In this document: positions 1-6,451 of the stretch, piece by piece
Position numbering within the stretch: the first letter of the stretch is position 1
How the letters are laid out: each line of letters starts with the position of its first letter
Source: an uncultured bacterium
GTDB lineage: Bacteria; Hydrogenedentota; Hydrogenedentia; Hydrogenedentales; JAEUWI01
DNA length: 6,514 nucleotides
Assembly (NCBI GenBank): GCA_937895305.1
Contig: CALAXS010000038.1
Span: forward strand, 1-6,514
Direction of reading: 5' to 3'
The notes under the pieces: generated by a model
Databases searched by the model: none
The model's input: only the letters and a program-made list of their open reading frames with translations
What the model was told of the DNA's origin: nothing
Made by a program: the position numbers and the translations under genes

Positions 1-1529
1 AGGTCGAGCATCTGTTGTGCCCTATTATCGTAGGTGTGGTCTTTGAGGACGCGTTTCTGTGCCTGCGTTGCCAAGGCTTCTGCTTCATGGGGATGGGCGA
101 GGTAATGATCGATGAGCGCACGCATTTCGGTGAGATTACGATAGACGGGGAGTTCGGTTTCAAAGTCGAAGAGTTCGTCCAGGCCGATGCAGGGATCGCA
201 GATCTGGAATGCACCTGCTGCGGCGATCTCGAACACGCGGGGGTTAATGGCATCGCACTTGGGGTCCACGCCGGGATGGCTTTGGCTGGCATGCAGGTTG
301 AGGTTGATCCGGGTGCCGGAGACGATCTTCATGAACTTTTCCGCATCGAAACGTTGTTCGCCACCCTGGACGAGCTGATAGAGGGAACGGTCGCCCCATT
401 CTACGCCCCAGAGTTTGAAGGCGTAGTCGGTGAGCCCTTTAAATATATTGTGGCGATTGTAGTAGCCCGCACCCGCGAAAGAAATGTCGCAGGTGAATTC
501 CTTTTCTTCGTCGGATTCCAGTGTTACCGCACAGTGCTTTTCCGGGTCGCAGGCAGTTTGTATGTAAGCGTGGTTCATGCAGCCTGCGGCGTCGAGTTGT
601 TCTTCAAATTCGCCGGGCTGTATGTGAAAGAAGTAATCGTAGAAGGGGGCAATGTCTTTCCAGTAGGGCATGTGACGCCAATTTTCCACATACCAGAAAG
701 CAGTCACTGTGCCGCGCTTCAGCAGGCGCAGCGGGAAAGTCTGATCAACGGGGGCCTGGGCGAGGACAATACATATTTCCGGATCGAATTCAGCAACCCG
801 TGCATAGGTCCATTCCGACAAGGTCTTGGTATACATTTGGGAAAGCTGCTCACCTGCATTGGCATCTTTTATGGACCCATTGATGTCCTGATACAGGGGC
901 CAGGCCGTACTGTTGTCGATGTATTTTGCGCAATGGCCGAGACGGCGAAAGGCGTCGGTGAGGTATTGGGCAATGGGGAGGGAGCCACCGTAGAGGGGGC
1001 CGACGATGGCGATGTTAAGGTGCTTGCCAGCGAAGGCGGCAGTGGCAAGGGCTTGTTCAATGACCGCAGCGTAGTCTTTGTGCAGCATTGCTGTGGGCGG
1101 GTGGATGAGAGTCTGGGGGCCGACTTTGGCAAAGTTGCGAAAGGATTCTGTTTGCGTGATAGCCTCCGCATCCCCAATACCCAGCAGGAAGTCGTGGCCC
1201 GTCCAGTCCAGTGTGAGGGCATGGGCTGCGACTGCGGGATCGGGTTCGAGAACAGCAACTTCGATGTCGACATTGAGGAGCTGGCGCACATGGTATCCGA
1301 GGCCGAGACCGATGACGAGTACGGGGCGTTGTGGATTCAGTGCTGCGGATTCAATGAGGCGACTGGCTTCTTCGTCGGGGCTGTAGCGACTGTGGAGGAA
1401 CACGTCGTTTACCTTGAGTGTGGTGTGGCCTTTACGTCCTTCAAGGTACTCAACATGGTCGGAAGGCACGGCGCTTAATGCCTTGGTATCCCAAACGTGA
1501 ATCGGTTGTATGGAAGGGGGTTTCGCCAT
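1..1529 (-). CDS. CgeB-family glycosyltransferase, C-terminal end cut by window edge
   Basis: Reading leftward from the ATG at 1529 gives 509 complete codons without a stop to the window edge. Residues 69-96 look like a Rossmann-type segment (VLVIGLGLGYH, then VAVLEPDP). A second segment begins near residue 171 (NIAIVGPLYGGSLPIA), followed by AFWYVENWRHMPYW (277-290), a DISFAGAGYYNRHNIF block (348-363), INLNLHAS (408-415) and NPRVFEIAAAGAFQICD (429-445). This order matches CgeB-type glycosyltransferases (DUF3880 plus a GT1-like C-terminal domain), which are probably soluble enzymes using nucleotide sugars. The sugar and acceptor cannot be read from the sequence. Residues 497-509 (KDHTYDNRAQQML) are a typical near-terminal motif, so little is probably missing. 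The start lies 7 bases after the stop of the previous gene, with an AAGGG-like ribosome site inside that gene's last codons; no other in-frame Met occurs before about residue 147. From residue 19 on it has no TTA, CTA or TCA codon, unlike its neighbour. Family call is firm; a role in flagellin glycosylation is inferred from context. Confidence 0.92.
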   Translation of the reverse strand, partial: MAKPPSIQPIHVWDTKALSAVPSDHVEYLEGRKGHTTLKVNDVFLHSRYSPDEEASRLIESAALNPQRPVLVIGLGLGYHVRQLLNVDIEVAVLEPDPAVAAHALTLDWTGHDFLLGIGDAEAITQTESFRNFAKVGPQTLIHPPTAMLHKDYAAVIEQALATAAFAGKHLNIAIVGPLYGGSLPIAQYLTDAFRRLGHCAKYIDNSTAWPLYQDINGSIKDANAGEQLSQMYTKTLSEWTYARVAEFDPEICIVLAQAPVDQTFPLRLLKRGTVTAFWYVENWRHMPYWKDIAPFYDYFFHIQPGEFEEQLDAAGCMNHAYIQTACDPEKHCAVTLESDEEKEFTCDISFAGAGYYNRHNIFKGLTDYAFKLWGVEWGDRSLYQLVQGGEQRFDAEKFMKIVSGTRINLNLHASQSHPGVDPKCDAINPRVFEIAAAGAFQICDPCIGLDELFDFETELPVYRNLTEMRALIDHYLAHPHEAEALATQAQKRVLKDHTYDNRAQQMLD

Positions 1530-1536
1530 TGTGCCG

Positions 1537-4500
1537 TCACCCTTCTTTGAGCGTGTTCAACAGGGACTGAACAGCTTTATGTTCCGGGTGGAAAATTTGC
1601 GCCTGCTCCAGTTTTTCTATGGCGTCGCTGCTTTGTCCACATTCGTTATACAATTCAGCCAATGCAACGACAAGGTCTGCATTACCAGGGAAAAAGTTAC
1701 AATGATTTTCCAGCACAGGGATAGCAGCATCACGTTGGTCCAGGGTCCGGGCATTCTGCAGGAAGGGCGTCAGAAGAGCGATACTGTCGTAGTTGCTCTG
1801 TAGTGCCGCTAACATAAGTTTGTGGGCTTCTTCCTTGTCGCCGATATGGATATGAACCAGGCCCAGGGCTCCTTTAGCACGGGCGAGATTGGGATTATCC
1901 TTTAAGGCCGCTTCGAGATGTACTTTCGCTTCGTCCATACGCTGCATCCCCACAAGGAGGGTGCCGTAATCACCTGCAATATCGGGGGAACAATTATATT
2001 CCAGAGCAGTCTGGTAACATTTATCCGCATCGTCCAGTTGGCCCAGACGTGCCATGGCTTTGGCCATGATGCCGAATCGTTCCGCCTCGTCCACCTTTAA
2101 GGCTTCATTGGCGAGGGTGTAGGCCAGCTCATTTTGTTTCTGGTCCAATGCAGTGCGGGCGCGCGCCAGTCGATCCACCTTGGGCTTGACCCCGATGGCG
2201 AGCCATTGGTAGCAGAGAAAGTTTTCATGCTCCTCGTCACTGAGTCCCTGGATGTGAAGTTTGCCCAGATTAAAGTCTCCATTCGGTTCGCGTGGACAGT
2301 CATAGGCGTTACTGGCACTGAGCGGGTGGAGACGACCCACTTGCAGATCGGCACGCTCCAGCATGCGTCCCAGTTCTTTGCGAGTGAAAAAGCGCAGATG
2401 GGTGGTATCCATGATGCCCTGATCCATGTAGGTCCAGGCCCCGGACATGAGCATGGTAGCGGCTTCATGAAACTGGATGTTAGGAATGCTGATGACGATA
2501 ACACCGTCCGGTGCCAGAACACGGGCCAGCTTTTTCAACGCCAGCTCTGGTTCGACCAGATGCTCCAGCACATCCGCGCAGAGAATACAATCAAAGTGAC
2601 CGTCTTCATAGGGGAGGTCCATATCTTCAATACTACCGAAGAGCACCTTGTCGAGTCTGGTTTTAGCGACATGGTAGGCCGCTTCCACAATTTCGATGCC
2701 CGCTGCTTCAACAAGTCCCCGCTCTTTTTTGAGTAGCGCTGCAAGCGTGCCAGTGCCACAGCCCACATCCAGGAGTCGCCGCGTCTGTGCCGGGACAAAA
2801 GGAAAGAGTTCACGGCGGGGATGTTCGTAATAGGAATTTTCTTTAATCTCCCAGGGGACTTCCGGTTTCACAAGATCATTGGCTGCATCAGACAAGGTGT
2901 CCAGCATGGATGCCATGCGCTTGTCGTAGCTGTGATGGGTGAGCACTTCTTTTTGACCTGCTTGCGCTATTCGTTCACGGGCCTCATCGTCGGCCAAGTA
3001 CTGCGCCAGTAGCGAAAAAAGTTCATCGTCGCTGCGATAAATGACGAGGTGCTCGCCTTCGGTAAAGAGATCAGTGAGTCCTTCAACTTCATCTGTAATG
3101 AGCAGGGCACCCGATGCCATCGCTTCAAAAACGCGCATGTTTACATCATTGCGAAAGGCGGCATTCACAACTACTTTGGATTGAGCATATATTTTTGCCA
3201 TGTCTTCCGGCCAATACCGCCCCACCTTGTGTTTGGGATATTTGGCCATGACGCTTTCGATGCGCTTTTTTCGCCAGTCATCCTCTTCTATACTGAAGCT
3301 GCCCACATAAGACACATCATAGATTCGTTCCAGGCTACCCGTGTTATGCAGTTCGGGGGAACAGCCCAGGGGAAGCCAATAACAATGCTGAATGCCGTGC
3401 CTGCGGTACAGGTCGACCTGGGCTTTTTGTGCGAGAAAGACCACATCGAAATTGCGGGCCATGTCCAGACGTAAATCCGGACTGACATGGGTGTCGATGA
3501 GGTAGGCCACTTTAGGACACGAGAGCACATTGATGTCTGCCTGGATTTCCCTGGGTCCGGAATCGACAAAGAGATAGAAATCCGGCGTGCAGTCTTCGGG
3601 TAAGCTGGCTTTCATTGCCGCATAGGATGCTTCCAGCGGAATTTCTACATCGTGGGGTGCATAGGACGGGATGGGAATGGGAAAGCCCCACAGCTTGAGT
3701 ACTTCTTCCGGTACCCGAAAACCAGCGGTTGTTACGGTATGCGTGTGGCGTAGCGCAGTTTCAATATAGCGCCCTGTAGTCAGGGGCGATGCCACATAAT
3801 GTACCAGAAATTGGCTGCCCCCGCTCCTGGTATTAAGCGGTGCTCCGGTGTTGGACGGGGTGCTTCGGGTACTTTGCTCAGCTGCCAGTGTAATCACTTC
3901 TTCCCAGCGTTGGACAAAACGATCCATAGGGAATTTTTGAAATATTGTTTCGCGCCCTGCTGCCCCGATTTTTTTTGCCAGTTCCTGATCTTCCAGTAGT
4001 GCCGCGAGGCGTTGATTCAGTTCCCCGGCATCGTAGCTGCTATACCCATCCACACCATCCGTAATCGGTGAAGTGGGATTGGACAGGGTGACTACAGGCA
4101 TACCCGTAGCCATAGCTTCCAGGGTGGAGAGGTTATAGCCATCTTCATAGGCCTCGCGGGAGACATGGAGCATACAACGATTATTGCGATATATAGATTG
4201 AAGTTCTTCGAAGCTTTTTGTGGGCTGCGATTCCGGTATAAGCGGGTTCATCCCCACGACCTGATTTTGCAGACCCTTGCAACAGGCTTCCTGAAAATCA
4301 ACATCGAACATGAGATCCCGCTGTCGCATCACATTGCCTACACGAATGATGGTGGGGGTTTCACCGTTGTACGCACCAAAATCATCGGGATCCACGCCGG
4401 GATAGATGACCTTACCATCAATACCGTAATCCTCTTTTTTGGAATCGGATATGAAGACAAATTGAAATCCGCGCTGTTGGAGATGATTCAGGAGGGCATC

Positions 4501-4848
4501 ATAAGAAGCTTTGGGATCACCCTCTCTGGAAGTGATCGAGGTATTCATGTACGTGCGTCGATTGTGACAGATGAGTATTTTTGCGGCAGAAGAGGACGCA
4601 ACGTCCAGCGCATTGGATTCGTTTTGCGTAATGATAACGTCATAGTAATTGGCGGCCAGGCGTGCCCGCCAGATACGTTCCTCTACCAGGTGGATATTGT
4701 CGGGGATGGGCCTGAATGAACTATGCCAGTGCCGCGCCATGGGTTCATTACTGTAATTTCCTACATCAAAATGCCACTTTGATTTGGCCATAAGGCAGAG
4801 GTAGGGTTCGTGAAAATTATAGGTAAGGATGCGCGGCTGGATAAACAT
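1537..4848 (-). CDS. Multi-domain protein: GT4-like, CgeB-like glycosyltransferase, SAM methyltransferase, TPR
   Basis: This 1103-residue protein has four modules. Residues 1-325 look like a GT4-type glycosyltransferase: N-terminal ILTYNFHEPYLCLMAK (7-22), a VIYPGVDPDDF segment (147-157) and DGYNLSTLEAMATGMPVV (236-253), the E-x7-E region with Asp in place of the first Glu. A Ser/Thr/Asn-rich linker (about 323-345) leads to a CgeB-like glycosyltransferase (346-655) with YDVSYVGSF (510-518), NMRVFEAMASGALLITD (570-586) and SYDKRMASMLD (640-650). Residues about 670-890 form a class I SAM methyltransferase with motif I LLDVGCGTG (692-700), the acidic end of strand 2 near GIEI (717-720), FDCILCADVLEHL (752-764) and HLRFFTRKEL (817-826). 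Residues 890-1103 are about five or six TPR-like helical pairs. No signal peptide or membrane segment is seen, so it is probably cytoplasmic. The ATG shares its A with the upstream TGA (TGATG), and no good ribosome site precedes it, which argues for translational coupling. Likely job: building and methylating a glycan, perhaps on flagellin (inference). Confidence 0.93.
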   Translation of the reverse strand: MFIQPRILTYNFHEPYLCLMAKSKWHFDVGNYSNEPMARHWHSSFRPIPDNIHLVEERIWRARLAANYYDVIITQNESNALDVASSSAAKILICHNRRTYMNTSITSREGDPKASYDALLNHLQQRGFQFVFISDSKKEDYGIDGKVIYPGVDPDDFGAYNGETPTIIRVGNVMRQRDLMFDVDFQEACCKGLQNQVVGMNPLIPESQPTKSFEELQSIYRNNRCMLHVSREAYEDGYNLSTLEAMATGMPVVTLSNPTSPITDGVDGYSSYDAGELNQRLAALLEDQELAKKIGAAGRETIFQKFPMDRFVQRWEEVITLAAEQSTRSTPSNTGAPLNTRSGGSQFLVHYVASPLTTGRYIETALRHTHTVTTAGFRVPEEVLKLWGFPIPIPSYAPHDVEIPLEASYAAMKASLPEDCTPDFYLFVDSGPREIQADINVLSCPKVAYLIDTHVSPDLRLDMARNFDVVFLAQKAQVDLYRRHGIQHCYWLPLGCSPELHNTGSLERIYDVSYVGSFSIEEDDWRKKRIESVMAKYPKHKVGRYWPEDMAKIYAQSKVVVNAAFRNDVNMRVFEAMASGALLITDEVEGLTDLFTEGEHLVIYRSDDELFSLLAQYLADDEARERIAQAGQKEVLTHHSYDKRMASMLDTLSDAANDLVKPEVPWEIKENSYYEHPRRELFPFVPAQTRRLLDVGCGTGTLAALLKKERGLVEAAGIEIVEAAYHVAKTRLDKVLFGSIEDMDLPYEDGHFDCILCADVLEHLVEPELALKKLARVLAPDGVIVISIPNIQFHEAATMLMSGAWTYMDQGIMDTTHLRFFTRKELGRMLERADLQVGRLHPLSASNAYDCPREPNGDFNLGKLHIQGLSDEEHENFLCYQWLAIGVKPKVDRLARARTALDQKQNELAYTLANEALKVDEAERFGIMAKAMARLGQLDDADKCYQTALEYNCSPDIAGDYGTLLVGMQRMDEAKVHLEAALKDNPNLARAKGALGLVHIHIGDKEEAHKLMLAALQSNYDSIALLTPFLQNARTLDQRDAAIPVLENHCNFFPGNADLVVALAELYNECGQSSDAIEKLEQAQIFHPEHKAVQSLLNTLKEG

Positions 4849-4850
4849 CA
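4846..4850 (-). promoter_or_regulatory. TGATG stop-start coupling junction
   Basis: The TGA stop of the 208-residue gene (4850-4848) and the ATG of the large glycosyltransferase gene (4848-4846) share one base. The preceding bases are GC-rich and have no clear ribosome site, so reinitiation by the terminating ribosome is the likely route to translating the large gene. Confidence 0.75.
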
Positions 4851-5474
4851 GGCAAAGTGGGCGGCGGCCCGTTCTTTCAGAAGCCCTGCAATTTGCAGCT
4901 CCTGCTCAGCCCGGGGTGCCAATTCATATTCCAGCAAATCGCCAAGAAGTACACAGTCCCCCTTTTGTAATGCGCCAGCGCATTCTTCAAGAAATTCATT
5001 GAGCGCTACGTGGCGTTGCTCCAGGGTGCTATCGTCCAGTGCTATATCGCCAAGCTCGATTTGGAGCGAATTGGCTACCTGGATCTGCCGCTGTTTCACT
5101 TCACCCCAGATCGTGATGAGCTGGGTAAGTGGATCAAAGCCTTCTTCCGGGTGTTCCCCATGGAAGACTGCTGCGAGAGAATGGCAGGCAGCGGGAAGGG
5201 CAGGGAGGTGTTCTTCCAGTTCGCTCAGGGTTTGGTCGACCAGATTCGCCAAGTCCTCAGATTGAACCTTCAGTACCTTGACCGAATTTATATCAACATT
5301 ATCCAGAACCGCATGCAGATCTGTAGGCGAGACACTTTTTCCATCGACTTCAATGCTCATCATGGCACGGTTTTTGTCCTGGAGAAAGGCGATGATTGCC
5401 CCCACGACCTCAACCATGTTTTGCGTATCGCCTTTGAACTTAAAGTTTTTTTCGCCATCCACAATCACTTCCAT
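4848..5474 (-). CDS. Hypothetical 208-residue protein between csrA and the glycosyltransferases
   Basis: I do not recognise this protein. Residues 1-70 look like a small alpha/beta domain: a strand (MEVIVDGEKNFKFKG), a hydrophobic helix (MVEVVGAIIAFLQ, 20-32), a strand with IEVDGKSVSP (41-50) and a last strand (VKVLKV, 65-70). Residues 72-205 are predicted mostly helical, rich in Glu, Leu and Ala, ending in a GDLLEYELAP motif (178-187) and an Ala-rich tail. There is no signal peptide, membrane segment or obvious catalytic motif; the two Cys of the C-terminal half are not arranged as a metal site. The helical part recalls the general shape of small flagellar export chaperones such as FliT or FlgN, but this is a guess from shape only. 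The ATG has AAAGGG at 5481-5486, six bases upstream, a good ribosome site. It follows csrA by 49 bases and overlaps the next gene by one base, so it is very probably co-expressed with both. Gene reality is well supported by codon-phase continuity and spacing; function is open. Confidence 0.85.
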   Translation of the reverse strand: MEVIVDGEKNFKFKGDTQNMVEVVGAIIAFLQDKNRAMMSIEVDGKSVSPTDLHAVLDNVDINSVKVLKVQSEDLANLVDQTLSELEEHLPALPAACHSLAAVFHGEHPEEGFDPLTQLITIWGEVKQRQIQVANSLQIELGDIALDDSTLEQRHVALNEFLEECAGALQKGDCVLLGDLLEYELAPRAEQELQIAGLLKERAAAHFA

Positions 5475-5491
5475 GTGTGGCCCTTTCTATC

Positions 5492-5516
5492 GCAGCGGGT
5501 CAAGCTGCTTCCTTCC
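5492..5516 (-). promoter_or_regulatory. Short hairpin with two GGA motifs between csrA and the next gene
   Basis: In the 49-base gap, the mRNA reads GGGGAAGGAAGCAGC, giving two GGA motifs (5516-5514 and 5512-5510), then a five-base-pair stem GCAGC/GCTGC (5508-5504 with 5496-5492) around a seven-base loop. No T-run follows, so it is not a terminator. It may be a leader element or an mRNA-processing site; a chance stem of this size is also possible. Confidence 0.3.
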
Positions 5517-5523
5517 CCGAATG

Positions 5524-5748
5524 CTAATACCGGGGGATCAGTTTGTCTATACCATCAATTGTTGCAGGTGCAGCGGCTTGTGCATTTTCCGCCTGAATAG
5601 CCAGATAGACTTCACGGCGATGTACGGCCACTGAACGTGGGGCTACGATACCCACCTTTACCTGATTATCACGTACATCGAGTACCTTCACCTCGATGTC
5701 ACCACCAATCATAATACTTTCATTCTCTTTACGCGTCAGTACGAGCAT
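5524..5748 (-). CDS. csrA: CsrA translational regulator
   Basis: CsrA (RsmA) is a homodimeric RNA-binding protein that blocks or activates translation by binding GGA motifs in mRNA leaders; in flagellated bacteria with FliW it mainly restrains flagellin (hag/fliC) translation. The 74-residue product starts with MLVLTRKENESIMIG and has the conserved core GIVAPRSVAVHRREVY. The RNA-contacting residues Leu4, Arg6 and Arg44 (in VAVHR) are all present. The C-terminal extension after about residue 55 (AQAAAPATIDGIDKLIPRY) is longer than in E. coli CsrA (61 residues) and resembles the extended tails seen in CsrA proteins that pair with FliW. The ATG at 5748 is fixed by a near-perfect ribosome site, GGAGGT, five bases upstream and inside fliW. 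Its first 20 bases overlap the end of fliW, so the two are translated from one mRNA. The stop is TAG at 5524-5526. Confidence 0.98.
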   Translation of the reverse strand: MLVLTRKENESIMIGGDIEVKVLDVRDNQVKVGIVAPRSVAVHRREVYLAIQAENAQAAAPATIDGIDKLIPRY

Positions 5749-6205
5749 TGGCTACCTCCGCTGACTCATCTGCCGGAGTCTTGGCTTGTGCCAGAAAAAA
5801 CTGTATGGGGTAATCGCTTTTTTCCAGTACGGTTTGTTTACCCAGTCGCTGCTTGATATTGATCAATACAGGTGCCTTCAAATTGGTTCTTACCTGTGTG
5901 GGGTCATCGGGTACGACAACCAGCGTGTAGATTTCCAGATCGTTCTCACTGGATAAAGCGAGTTCTGCAAAATCGTGCTGGTTGAGATGAACATCGTAGT
6001 CCTGGATGAGTCTACGCGGGTCCATGAGAAGAAAGGCCAGCTCGTCCGACTCAGTGGATTGTAACCAGGAGAGGGGGCTGTTTTCGGGGCCAGGCAGGAG
6101 CACAAAACGACGATAATCCTGAAAACCTATAATAGGCTGGGTCAGGGTAATTACCGTGTCAGGATCAATCTCAAGGCGCCCAAAGCGGGTTGTGTCCATT
6201 TGCAT
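5729..6205 (-). CDS. fliW: FliW flagellar assembly factor, CsrA antagonist
   Basis: FliW binds either flagellin or CsrA; when flagellin is secreted, freed FliW binds CsrA and relieves repression of flagellin translation. The 158-residue protein has the family's usual length (about 130-160) and its landmarks: FG at 8-9, PIIGF (24-28), SPLSWLQS (43-50), LAFLLMDP (56-63), TNLKAPVLIN (107-116) and a final YPIQF strand (132-136). Residues 141-158 form a polar tail whose last codons overlap csrA. Two ATGs are possible, at 6205 and 6199. I take 6205 because GGA at 6214-6216 sits eight bases upstream, a weak but placed ribosome site; 6199 would shorten the protein by two residues. It is the first gene of the leftward operon, with a candidate promoter at 6245-6273. 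The usual upstream neighbour in many genomes, flgL, is not seen in the window. Confidence 0.97.
   Translation of the reverse strand: MQMDTTRFGRLEIDPDTVITLTQPIIGFQDYRRFVLLPGPENSPLSWLQSTESDELAFLLMDPRRLIQDYDVHLNQHDFAELALSSENDLEIYTLVVVPDDPTQVRTNLKAPVLINIKQRLGKQTVLEKSDYPIQFFLAQAKTPADESAEVANARTDA
5754..5759 (-). promoter_or_regulatory. Strong ribosome-binding site of csrA
   Basis: GGAGGT lies five bases before the csrA ATG and within the last codons of fliW. It is by far the strongest ribosome site in the operon and suggests that csrA is translated more efficiently than fliW. It also contains a GGA core that CsrA itself could occupy. Confidence 0.8.
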
Positions 6206-6224
6206 ATAGAAATTCCGTCCGTGT
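6195..6224 (-). promoter_or_regulatory. Possible CsrA-binding GGA cluster over the fliW start
   Basis: On the fliW mRNA sense, ACACGGACGGAA just upstream of the ATG contains two GGA motifs (6220-6218 and 6216-6214), and a third lies in codons 3-4 (6197-6195, ATGGAC). ACACGGACG resembles the known CsrA consensus core (ACARGGAUG). The second GGA is also the only ribosome-site-like element for fliW, so CsrA bound here would compete with ribosomes. The outer motifs are about 23 bases apart, within the range a CsrA dimer can bridge. No clear hairpin presents these motifs. Binding is an inference. Confidence 0.35.
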
Positions 6225-6244
6225 TCTGTCTATATTGGCTATTG

Positions 6245-6273
6245 AGTATGCCTGATTCGCTGGAGGGTTGCAA
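6245..6273 (-). promoter_or_regulatory. Candidate sigma70-type promoter for the fliW operon
   Basis: On the minus strand TTGCAA (6273-6268) is followed after exactly 17 bases by CATACT (6250-6245). Each hexamer matches four of six consensus bases (TTGACA, TATAAT). Transcription would start near 6238, giving a leader of about 33 bases before the fliW ATG. No better leftward promoter was seen between here and the ATG. This is a reading by eye without transcript data. Confidence 0.45.
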
Positions 6274-6282
6274 GAGAAAACA

Positions 6283-6301
6283 GCGCATTCGAATTATGCG
6301 C
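6283..6301. repeat. GCGCAT-N7-ATGCGC dyad upstream of the fliW promoter
   Basis: Perfect six-base arms at 6283-6288 and 6296-6301 flank seven bases, with an inner palindrome ATTCGAAT at 6287-6294. Its centre lies about 54 bases upstream of the predicted fliW start, ten bases beyond the -35, a position where activators or repressors often bind. Read leftward, the stem is followed by TGTTTTCTCTT, so it could also act as a weak Rho-independent terminator for transcripts arriving from the right. The sequence does not decide between these readings. Confidence 0.4.
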
Positions 6302-6451
6302 AAAGTGGAAAATCAGTCACGCCATGAGGAGGAGGAACTTTAATAGAGCTACAGGGATAGGAACTATGGTGTAACTTATTCATGGGGCGGAGCGTATTCT
6401 TACAGTGCGTAGCCCGTGTGCTAGGTAAAAGATGGCAAAGGACTTAGGCGG

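Noticed and set aside
869..1291. 140-codon minus-strand frame inside the last gene
   Set aside because: It is out of phase with the continuous CgeB reading, and its Ser/Pro/Thr-rich product is typical of a shifted-frame shadow.
15..1478. 487-codon plus-strand frame
   Set aside because: It is the codon-aligned antisense of the CgeB-type gene. Its stop TAA at 1476-1478 is a Leu TTA codon of that gene, and its product has no recognisable motif.
2134..2736. 200-codon plus-strand frame
   Set aside because: It lies opposite the methyltransferase module in the aligned antisense phase; the minus strand carries clear SAM-binding motifs there.
4165..4719. 184-codon plus-strand frame
   Set aside because: Aligned antisense of the GT4-like module, with no ribosome site and no recognisable product.
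5010..5600. 196-codon plus-strand frame
   Set aside because: It runs opposite the 208-residue gene and into csrA; the minus-strand genes have good starts and one is unmistakable.
6228..6260. Sigma28-like element before fliW (GCCAATAT resembling GCCGATAA)
   Set aside because: No TAAA-type -35 is found at the needed distance; the sigma70-type pair fits better.
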